A stretch of DNA of 20,311 bases from a virus. Below the pieces are notes generated by a model. It saw nothing but the letters and a program-made list of their open reading frames with translations, had not been told where the DNA came from and ran no database searches. The translations under genes were made by a program, and so were the position numbers. The DNA lies in IMG/VR virus record IMGVR_UViG_3300025120_015120, positions 1 through 20,311 of that record; one strand, given 5' to 3'. Positions 14,162 to 20,311 of this stretch are shown piece by piece (positions within the stretch are counted from its first letter, which is position 1; each line of letters begins with the position of its first letter).

Positions 14162-15616
14162 ATGGTTACGAAAATGGAGGGGTACATTCCCCAATCCGAA
14201 AGGAAAAAAATATTATTGTTATGTGATGATATTAGAACCCACTCAGGGATAGGAACTATTGCTAAAGAAATAGTTTTACATACTTGCCACCACTATAATT
14301 GGGTTCAAATAGGAGCAGCAATTGACCACCCTGAACAAGGGAAACGGATGGATTTAAGTGAAGAAACTAATAATCTTGTAGGACTCAGTGATTCTTCTGT
14401 AACGGTATATCCTAATAACGGATATGGAGACGCAGATAAGCTTAGAAAAATGTTAAAGGATGAAAAACCTGATGCTATTTTTATATTTACTGATCCTAGG
14501 TATTGGACTTGGCTGTTCCAAATAGAGAATGAGGTAAGACGTAAAATCCCTATTATTTATTTAAATATTTGGGATGATTATCCTGCTCCTATGTATAATA
14601 AAACTTATTACGAATCATGTGATTTGCTATTAGGTATTTCAAAACAAACTGTTAATATTAATAAAATTGTTTTGGGAGATAAAGCGAAAGATAAAAGTAT
14701 AGAATACATTCCTCATGGTTTGAATGATAAACTTTATTTTCCTATAAATAAAACTGATAAACAATGGGATGAGTTTTGGGAATTCCAAAATCAACTTTTT
14801 GGGGGGGAACAATATGATTTTGTAGCTTTATATAATTCTAGAAACATTAGAAGAAAACAAGTACCCGATACTATATGGGCTTTTAAGCAATTTGTAGATA
14901 AATTACCTTTAGAAAAAGCTAAAAAATGTGCTTTAGTATTACACACTCAAAAAGTAGATAGTAATGGCACTAATTTACCTGCTGTAATTGAAGCTTTATG
15001 TGGCCATGATATGGACAGATACAATTTTATATTTTCAGACCAAAAACTTTCAAATGAACAAATGAACTATCTGTACAATAGTACAGACATTCAAATCCAG
15101 CTTACTTCTAATGAAGGTTGGGGGTTAAGTTTAACTGAAGCTTTACTATGTGGTAATCCTATTATAGCCAATGTTACCGGGGGTATGCAAGACCAAATGA
15201 GATTTATAGATCACGATGGTAAATGGTTTACTCCGGATGCTAATATACCTTCAAATCATAGAGGTACATTTAAACAACATGGTAAATGGGCACTTCCTGT
15301 TTACCCTACTAATATTTCCATTGTTGGCTCAGTACCAACTCCTTATATTTTTGATGATAGATGTGATGCTTCTGACGCTGCTGAAAGATTATTAGAAGCC
15401 TATAATATGGGCCCTAAGGAAAGGGAGGTTAGAGGAAGTTTAGGAAGAGAATGGGCCTTAAGTGATGAAGCAGGATTTACATCTGAGAAAATGTCTTATA
15501 GAGTAATGAATGCTATAAATAAATTATTTGAAAATTGGTCCCCCCGAGAACATTATTCTCTTATAAAAATAGAAGAAGCAAAGCCTAATTTTGTCCCCCA
15601 TAACTTAGAATACTAA
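14162..15616 (+). CDS. Glycosyltransferase family 4, GT-B fold
   Basis: This retaining glycosyltransferase has two Rossmann domains. KKILLLCDDIRTHSGIG near residues 15-31 is the N-terminal acceptor-side loop. HGLNDKLYFP marks the start of the donor domain. SNEGWGLSLTEALLCG carries the E-x7-E signature (E318 and E326), followed by NPIIANVTGG. Its 484 residues are longer than many family members, with extra loops after the E-x7-E motif. The ATG at 14174 is an alternative start. A run of seven G residues at 14801-14807 encodes the GG of residues 214-215. It ends as TAATG with the next, related glycosyltransferase gene, a likely functional pair. Confidence 0.88.
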   Translation: MVTKMEGYIPQSERKKILLLCDDIRTHSGIGTIAKEIVLHTCHHYNWVQIGAAIDHPEQGKRMDLSEETNNLVGLSDSSVTVYPNNGYGDADKLRKMLKDEKPDAIFIFTDPRYWTWLFQIENEVRRKIPIIYLNIWDDYPAPMYNKTYYESCDLLLGISKQTVNINKIVLGDKAKDKSIEYIPHGLNDKLYFPINKTDKQWDEFWEFQNQLFGGEQYDFVALYNSRNIRRKQVPDTIWAFKQFVDKLPLEKAKKCALVLHTQKVDSNGTNLPAVIEALCGHDMDRYNFIFSDQKLSNEQMNYLYNSTDIQIQLTSNEGWGLSLTEALLCGNPIIANVTGGMQDQMRFIDHDGKWFTPDANIPSNHRGTFKQHGKWALPVYPTNISIVGSVPTPYIFDDRCDASDAAERLLEAYNMGPKEREVRGSLGREWALSDEAGFTSEKMSYRVMNAINKLFENWSPREHYSLIKIEEAKPNFVPHNLEY

Positions 15617-16905
15617 TGAAACCTTTATTAATAATAAGCTGCCCTATTGACACTTACAGTGGTTATGGTGCCCGATCTAGAGATGTAGTAAAAGCTCTAG
15701 TTGAACAGAATAAATATGATGTTAAAATTTTACCCCAAAAATGGGGAAATACCCCTTGGGATTTTATACAAGACCATCATGATGAATGGGGGTTTCTTCA
15801 ACCCCTTCTCCTCCCTATAGGTAATCAACTCCCTGCTAAACCTAAAGTTTGGATTCAATTAACAATACCTAATGAATTTCAACCTGTAGGAGAATATAAT
15901 ATTGGTATTACTGCTGGTATAGAAACTACACTTTGCCACCATAGTTGGATTGAGGGGATAAATAGAATGGATTTAACATTAGTCTCTTCTAATCACGCTA
16001 AAGATACTTTTAAAAATACTTCTTATACTCAACAAGATGATAAAGGTAATGTATTAGGAACTGTAGAAGTTACTAAACCCCTTGAAGTACTATTAGAAGG
16101 AGCTAATTTAGATAAATATTTCCCCTCAAAAAATACTAAAACATTTGATTTAGATCAGATAAAAGAATCGTTTGCTTACTTATTTGTAGGACATTGGATG
16201 CAAGGTGATTTAGGGGAAGATAGAAAAAATGTAGGACTATTAATAAAATGTTTTTACGAAACATTTAAAAATAAAAGTAAAACACCTGCTTTAATTCTTA
16301 AAACAAGTAGTGGGGGTGCTTCTTATATGGATAGAGACTCTATTTTAAGTAAAATATATCAAATAAAACAATCTATAAAAGCTGATACATTACCTAATAT
16401 TTATTTAATCCATGGGGAACTTAGTGATAAAGAAATAAATGATTTATACAATCATAAAAAGGTTAAAGCAATGGTTAATTTAACTAAAGGTGAAGGATTT
16501 GGAAGACCTTTGCTAGAGTTTAGTTTAACTAAAAAACCTATTATTACTACTAATTGGAGTGGACATATTGATTTTTTAGATAGTAAATTTACTACTCTAA
16601 TTCAAGGAGAATTAACAAATGTACATCCTAGTGCCCAAGCTAAAGATATGATTTTAGCTGAAAGTAAATGGTTTACTCCTGATTTATCTGAAATTAATTT
16701 TAGATTATTAGATATGTTTAATAATTATAAAAATTATGAAAAGGGGGCATTACTCCAATATCATAAAAGTAAAAACAATTTTAGTTACCAAAATATGTTA
16801 GAAACCCTTAATTCACTAACGGATACTTACATACCAGATTTTCCTTCTCCTATATCTTTAAATCTTCCTAAGTTAGAAATGCCTAAATTACAAAATAATG
16901 TCTAA
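15616..16905 (+). CDS. Glycosyltransferase family 4-like, GT-B fold
   Basis: The N-terminus LLIISCPIDTYSGYGARSRDV gives the glycine-containing acceptor-domain loop. VLLEGANLDKYFP marks entry to the donor domain, and AYLFVGHWMQGDLGEDRKNV the conserved first strand. TKGEGFGRPLLEFSL holds the E-x7-E motif (E293 and E301). The 429 residues end in an unusual proline/leucine-rich tail (SLNLPKLEMPKL). No membrane helix is seen. It abuts the previous GT4 gene (TAATG) and overlaps the zinc-ribbon gene by 8 bases. The sugar specificity cannot be told from sequence. Confidence 0.86.
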   Translation: MKPLLIISCPIDTYSGYGARSRDVVKALVEQNKYDVKILPQKWGNTPWDFIQDHHDEWGFLQPLLLPIGNQLPAKPKVWIQLTIPNEFQPVGEYNIGITAGIETTLCHHSWIEGINRMDLTLVSSNHAKDTFKNTSYTQQDDKGNVLGTVEVTKPLEVLLEGANLDKYFPSKNTKTFDLDQIKESFAYLFVGHWMQGDLGEDRKNVGLLIKCFYETFKNKSKTPALILKTSSGGASYMDRDSILSKIYQIKQSIKADTLPNIYLIHGELSDKEINDLYNHKKVKAMVNLTKGEGFGRPLLEFSLTKKPIITTNWSGHIDFLDSKFTTLIQGELTNVHPSAQAKDMILAESKWFTPDLSEINFRLLDMFNNYKNYEKGALLQYHKSKNNFSYQNMLETLNSLTDTYIPDFPSPISLNLPKLEMPKLQNNV

Positions 16906-17419
16906 AGATAAATTAATAACTTGCCCTCGATGTGGTAGTGATGCTTGCTATGATAATCAAGAATCTCCTAATTTAATCAATCGTATGTGCTATGGGTGTG
17001 GGTTTATGACTCATAATTATATGAAAGAAGATAGTGAATTTCTACAGGAACAACTTGAGGTTCTTCCTGAATTATATAAAGATTTAATTTTTATAGATGA
17101 TAATGGGTATCATTGGATTCCTAGTACTGTTAATCTTCCTGAAAAGGGCATGATATACGTAAACGGAGCTTCAAGTGAGAATTGGAATTGGACAGCAGTA
17201 CCAGTTAAACTAATCCCAGAAGATGAAAAAGAAAGATTCCCCATAAAAGGAAAGCCAGGTCAATTCCACATTTATAAGATGGATCATTCTTTAGCAAAAA
17301 GTTTTAAAGAACGTGATTATATAGAAGCTTTAGATTATATTGGTGTCTTCAATAGTAAAATCACTCCACCTAATATTGGTTCAACAGGTAGTTATCCTTC
17401 TGAATCAAGTGAAAAATAA
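16898..17419 (+). CDS. Zinc-ribbon protein of unknown function
   Basis: The N-terminus has two cysteine knuckles, CPRC (C9, C12) and CYGC (C31, C34), with an extra C17, giving a zinc ribbon over the first 40 residues. The remaining 130 residues include VNLPEKGMIYVNGASSENWNWTAVPVKLIPEDE and a short Ser-rich tail. I see no known enzyme domain. The gene starts inside the end of the GT4 gene and is followed 4 bases later by a glycosyltransferase gene, so it is co-expressed with the glycan genes. It could be a nucleic-acid or protein adaptor; alternatively it may be an unrelated phage core protein trapped in the cluster. Confidence 0.7.
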   Translation: MSKDKLITCPRCGSDACYDNQESPNLINRMCYGCGFMTHNYMKEDSEFLQEQLEVLPELYKDLIFIDDNGYHWIPSTVNLPEKGMIYVNGASSENWNWTAVPVKLIPEDEKERFPIKGKPGQFHIYKMDHSLAKSFKERDYIEALDYIGVFNSKITPPNIGSTGSYPSESSEK

Positions 17420-17423
17420 AAAT

Positions 17424-18044
17424 ATGAAAATTAGTTATGGTCTTACTGTATGCCATGAGCATAAAGAAATAGATAATTTAATAAAATATCTTCTTGAAAG
17501 GATTTCTTTGGAAGATGAAGTTGTAGTTGTTTATGATCAAAATAGAATCACATCTGAAACTATGCAAGTTTTAGAATCTTATAAGGAAAATATTGCTTAT
17601 TATCCTTTTGATTTTCAACAAAATTTCCTTGAAAACAAAAATTATTTAAACTCCAAATGCACAGGGGATTATATTTTTCAGTTAGATGCTGATGAAATCC
17701 CTAGTGAAGTGTTAGTTGCTAATTTAAAGGCTATTTTAGAAAACAACCCAGTAGATTTACTTATTACTCCTAGAAAAAATTTAGTAGAGGGTCTTACAGA
17801 TCAACATGTAAAACAATGGGGATGGAGAGTAACTAATGAGGGGTGGGTAAACTGGCCAGATGCTCAAAAAAGAATATATAAAAATACTTCGGATATTCAA
17901 TGGAGAGGACATCAAGTTCATGGTATGGTAGATGGTTATAAAACGTATGCTACTCTACCTATGGAGGAACATTTTAGTATCATCCATAATAAAGAAATCC
18001 AACGTCAAGAATCCCAAAACGAAAGATACGCTAAAATAGGTTAA
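17424..18044 (+). CDS. Glycosyltransferase family 2, WaaE/KdtX-like
   Basis: This is a GT-A enzyme of the type that adds glucose to lipopolysaccharide core. The N-terminus KISYGLTVCHEHKEIDNLIKYL is the start of the GT-A fold. The QQNFLENKNYLNSKCTGDYIFQLDADEIP stretch resembles WaaE-type proteins, which place an asparagine-rich helix just before the DAD-E metal motif (D88-E91 here). The late HQVHGMVDGYKT fits the same group. It has 206 residues; the start at 17424 is preferred over the in-frame ATG at 17340 because the latter overlaps the zinc-ribbon gene by 80 bases and adds an unrelated segment. The leader is A-rich (AATAAAAAT). Confidence 0.82.
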   Translation: MKISYGLTVCHEHKEIDNLIKYLLERISLEDEVVVVYDQNRITSETMQVLESYKENIAYYPFDFQQNFLENKNYLNSKCTGDYIFQLDADEIPSEVLVANLKAILENNPVDLLITPRKNLVEGLTDQHVKQWGWRVTNEGWVNWPDAQKRIYKNTSDIQWRGHQVHGMVDGYKTYATLPMEEHFSIIHNKEIQRQESQNERYAKIG

Positions 18045-18046
18045 TA

Positions 18047-18721
18047 ATGGATCCTGTAATTAATATTATAACTAGAACTCACAAAAGACCTAAATATTTT
18101 AGTAACTGTGTTAAATCTATAATACAACAATCTTACCAAAATATTAGGCATATTGTTACTTACCAAACAGAAGAAGATTATAATTATGTTAAACAATATA
18201 CTCATAATATTACTCCTGTAAAAGTACCTAATGTAAAAAAAGACCCTGCTAAATTTACTACAATATATGATAATGTAAGGGCGGACCATGCTCCTTATAA
18301 TGCTCATTTTAATTATGCATATGATGTAGTAAATGAAGGGTGGATTTTACATGTAGATGATGATGATATGTTAAAATATTCTAATTCTATTGAATGTATA
18401 GTACAAAATATTAAATCTTTTGATATAGAAAATATATTACATCTCTGGACAGTTGATTTCCAGGATTATTTAGTACCCCACCCAACAGTTTTACCTCGTT
18501 ATAAAGCAGGAGAAAAATTCATCAGAGGAAATGTATCTACTATTGGTATATGTTTCCATTCATCATATAAAAAAGTAGCCCAATGGCATGAATGGGCTTT
18601 AGGGGATTGGGATGTTTACCAAAAATTAGACAAACAAATCTCTAATAGAAATTTTATAGAAGCAGCTTTAACAGGTATACAAACTTACCCTGGCAAGGGA
18701 GAATCTCACGACATAGGATAA
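18047..18721 (+). CDS. Glycosyltransferase family 2, short
   Basis: The GT-A core begins PVINIITRTHKRPKYFSNCVKSI, with the metal-binding motif WILHVDDDDM (D104-D107) following NEGW. The second half includes LGDWDVYQKL and ends GKGESHDIG. At 224 residues it is a single catalytic domain without transmembrane segments. It starts 2 bases after the previous stop and ends in TAATG with the next gene. Closely similar small GT2 enzymes recur in this cluster (13193 and 19407) but are divergent in sequence, so they are probably not recent duplicates. Confidence 0.85.
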   Translation: MDPVINIITRTHKRPKYFSNCVKSIIQQSYQNIRHIVTYQTEEDYNYVKQYTHNITPVKVPNVKKDPAKFTTIYDNVRADHAPYNAHFNYAYDVVNEGWILHVDDDDMLKYSNSIECIVQNIKSFDIENILHLWTVDFQDYLVPHPTVLPRYKAGEKFIRGNVSTIGICFHSSYKKVAQWHEWALGDWDVYQKLDKQISNRNFIEAALTGIQTYPGKGESHDIG

Positions 18722-19410
18722 TGAAAATAATTTATAGAATATCAGACGCTGGGTATAATAAGATAAAACCTGATTATATTGGAAATGAACAATGTTTAAA
18801 AAATGCCACTGAAGTATTTAAGGATGCCGATTGGTCTATTATAGCAGATAATATTTCTCCTGAAACAAATGATATGGTCCAAAGGTATAAATCAAGGGGT
18901 TGTATTAACTATGTTTCTGTAGGACACGGTGCTGGAACGTTTAATATGGCATTAGATGAAGCTCTCATGTACCCCGATGATGAAATTATTTATTTTATTG
19001 AAAACGATTATCTACACAAACCTCAATCGAAAAAAATATTAGAAGAAGGATTTAATCTAGGTGCTCCATTTGTTTCTTTATATGATCACCCTGACAAATA
19101 TTTAGATCCGTCTCAAGGGGGTAATCCTTATTGTGAAGGAGGAGCTGAAGATACTAGAGTATATTTAAGTGATAACTGTCATTGGAAAATGACTAACAGT
19201 ACAACTATGACCTTTGCTGCTAAAGTTAGTACTTTAAAAAGAACAGAACCTATTTTAAGAAAACATACATTAGGATCTCATCCTAATGATTTTAAGATGT
19301 TTCTTGAATTAAGACAAAATAACGAATTACTAATAACACCCCTCCCAGGTTATTCTACTCACGGAGAAACAGCTTACTTAACCCCTTTAACCAACTGGTC
19401 AAAAATATGA
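18721..19410 (+). CDS. Putative GT-A-type glycosyltransferase
   Basis: The family is less certain than for its neighbours. It opens MKIIYRISDAGYNKIKPDYI. Mid-protein, IIYFIENDYLHK carries an E94-N-D96 triplet at the place where GT-A enzymes hold their DXD metal motif. SVGHGAGTFNMALDEAL just before it looks like the acceptor/nucleotide loop of such enzymes. Later, NSTTMTFAAKVSTLKRTEP and the final GYSTHGETAYLTP are distinctive. It has 229 residues and no membrane segment. It is flanked on both sides by overlapping GT2 genes (TAATG upstream, ATGA downstream), which supports a role in the same glycan. Confidence 0.65.
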   Translation: MKIIYRISDAGYNKIKPDYIGNEQCLKNATEVFKDADWSIIADNISPETNDMVQRYKSRGCINYVSVGHGAGTFNMALDEALMYPDDEIIYFIENDYLHKPQSKKILEEGFNLGAPFVSLYDHPDKYLDPSQGGNPYCEGGAEDTRVYLSDNCHWKMTNSTTMTFAAKVSTLKRTEPILRKHTLGSHPNDFKMFLELRQNNELLITPLPGYSTHGETAYLTPLTNWSKI

Positions 19411-20183
19411 TTTCTGTAATTATCCCTACCTACAAAGAGCCCGAAGTGCTAGATGTATGTTTAACTTCTGCTATTGAAGGTCAAACCCAAAAAAACCAAA
19501 TTATAGTAGTAGTAGATGGTTTTTATGATATGAATAAAGATGTAATTGAAAAACATAAAAAACATATTGAAGTTCTTAATTTAGAAAAAAACTATGGTTT
19601 ATCCAAAGCTACTAATTTAGGAGTTTATAATGCTAAATCTAATAAAATTCTTATAGTTAATGATGATAACATTTTCCCAGATGAGTGGGATATAGCACTA
19701 ATTGCTAGTTATAGACCTGGTGCTGTAATTACCCCTAATCAAATTGAACCTATTCCTAGTATATTTAAGCAAATGCATATTAAAAATTTAGGAAGAGATC
19801 CTGAAAAATTTGATATTAAAGCATTTTGGGAATACGAAGAAAGCATCATAGAAGAAAATAAAATTGAACCCAATGGTAATACTTTACCTATTTTTATGAA
19901 TAAATGGGATTATCTGAAAGTAGGAGGATGGGATGAAGCCTATCCAGGAGCTTGGGTTGTTGATTGGGATTTTTTCTTAAAATGTGAAATTGCGGGTTTG
20001 CAAATGCTTCGAACTTATGAGTGCCATTTTTATCATTTTGTTTCTTATGGTACAGAAGCTACTCATGAAGAAAAACAGACTAAACAACAAAAAGAAGAAT
20101 TATGTCATGAGTACTTTAAATATAAATGGGGGCAGTGGGCTAAGCATAATCCCGAAACTAACTCAAAGATGCTAGACTTTTAA
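19407..20183 (+). CDS. Glycosyltransferase family 2
   Basis: This has a classic GT2 N-terminus (MISVIIPTYKEPEVLDVCLTSA), a nucleotide-binding strand ending in VVVDG and the LNLEKNYGLSKATNLGV helix. The DXD-type motif is ILIVNDDNIFP (85-88 NDDN). GGWDEAYPGAWVVDWDFFLK contains the D-x-D/ED-like acid/base region. Its 258 residues form one domain. It starts in an ATGA overlap and is the last gene of the second glycosyltransferase run; a 48-base gap follows, so the operon may end here. Confidence 0.9.
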   Translation: MISVIIPTYKEPEVLDVCLTSAIEGQTQKNQIIVVVDGFYDMNKDVIEKHKKHIEVLNLEKNYGLSKATNLGVYNAKSNKILIVNDDNIFPDEWDIALIASYRPGAVITPNQIEPIPSIFKQMHIKNLGRDPEKFDIKAFWEYEESIIEENKIEPNGNTLPIFMNKWDYLKVGGWDEAYPGAWVVDWDFFLKCEIAGLQMLRTYECHFYHFVSYGTEATHEEKQTKQQKEELCHEYFKYKWGQWAKHNPETNSKMLDF

Positions 20184-20231
20184 ATATTTATTACTGATAA
20201 TAATTGTATTAATCTCCTAAATTTATTTATC
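20184..20231 (+). other. 48-base intergenic gap, no clear signal
   Basis: This is the longest gene-free stretch in the window. It is nearly pure A/T. Short palindromes (TAAATATTTA overlapping the stop at 20181-20190, and TAAAT-TT-ATTTA further on) are within what such composition gives by chance. There is no GC-rich stem with a T-run, so no convincing terminator. A start site for the next gene is likely in this stretch, but I cannot identify a promoter with confidence. Confidence 0.35.
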
Positions 20232-20311
20232 ATGAAAAAGAAGGAAAGAGAGGTATTATCTATTCAAATTGAATATGATTATGCAGAAGAGTTAGAAGAA
20301 TTAGTAGGGAG
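20232..20311 (+). CDS. Start of an unknown gene, cut by the window end
   Basis: Only the first 26 codons are visible: a lysine-rich opening (MKKKEREVLS) followed by an acidic, probably helical segment (YAEELEELVG). The frame stays open to the edge. It follows the largest intergenic gap, so it may begin a new transcription unit. No function can be assigned from so little sequence. Confidence 0.5.
   Translation, partial: MKKKEREVLSIQIEYDYAEELEELVG

Noticed and set aside
15789-15805. GGGGTT/AACCCC stem in a GT4 gene
   Set aside because: Six pairs, mid-gene, no T-run and no start codon nearby; likely chance.
20222-20231. Minus-strand GATAAATAA resembling a T4-like late promoter
   Set aside because: Points away from the downstream gene and no minus-strand gene follows; common in A/T-rich DNA.
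1-20311. tRNA or rRNA genes
   Set aside because: Essentially all sequence is accounted for by protein genes and I saw no cloverleaf or rRNA-like stretch in the short gaps.

Overview
This window looks like part of a tailed-phage genome, distantly T4-like. It is very AT-rich, every credible gene lies on the + strand, and genes abut or overlap almost everywhere. The longest gene-free stretches are 39 and 48 bases. The phage assignment rests on a T4-type sliding-clamp loader (large subunit at 1147-2067, probable small subunit at 2461-2871), a phage-style Cas4/AddB-like nuclease and many tiny coupled genes. Most start codons follow A/T-rich leaders rather than a Shine-Dalgarno sequence. This is typical of Bacteroidota translation, so a Bacteroidota host is my best but unproven guess.

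Region 1 (1-3972) is a replication and host-takeover block. It holds the C-terminal half of a GroEL chaperonin, a small unknown gene, the clamp-loader ATPase, two small unknown genes, the probable clamp-loader small subunit, a 66-residue MazG-reminiscent protein and a PD-(D/E)XK nuclease with four cysteines in an Fe-S arrangement. Two strong GC-rich hairpins and one weaker one sit inside coding sequence here, each about 40-50 bases after a start codon.

Region 2 (3977-13921) is a sugar-modification locus: a GT-D-like glycosyltransferase, a WecD-like GNAT acetyltransferase, a FabH-like ketoacyl-ACP synthase III with an intact catalytic triad, a minimal DegT-type aminotransferase, a GDP-mannose 3,5-epimerase, a short UDP-glucose/GDP-mannose dehydrogenase, an NAD synthetase, two fucosyltransferase-like enzymes, an FkbM methyltransferase, a UDP-GlcNAc 2-epimerase and a family-2 glycosyltransferase.

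Region 3 (13922-20183) starts with an inverted repeat and a small ribbon-helix-helix protein. It continues with two family-4 glycosyltransferases, a zinc-ribbon protein and four GT-A-type glycosyltransferases. A new gene begins at 20232 and runs off the end.

Together regions 2 and 3 hold ten probable glycosyltransferases plus nucleotide-sugar, acylation, amination and methylation enzymes in about 16 kb. The simplest reading is that the phage makes or remodels a complex glycan, either on the infected cell's surface (superinfection exclusion, O-antigen change) or on the virion. Phage lipopolysaccharide-gene clusters are known from marine T4-like cyanophages. The less familiar parts are the FabH/GNAT/aminotransferase trio, the GDP-mannose 3,5-epimerase next to fucosyltransferase-like enzymes, and the NAD synthetase in the middle.
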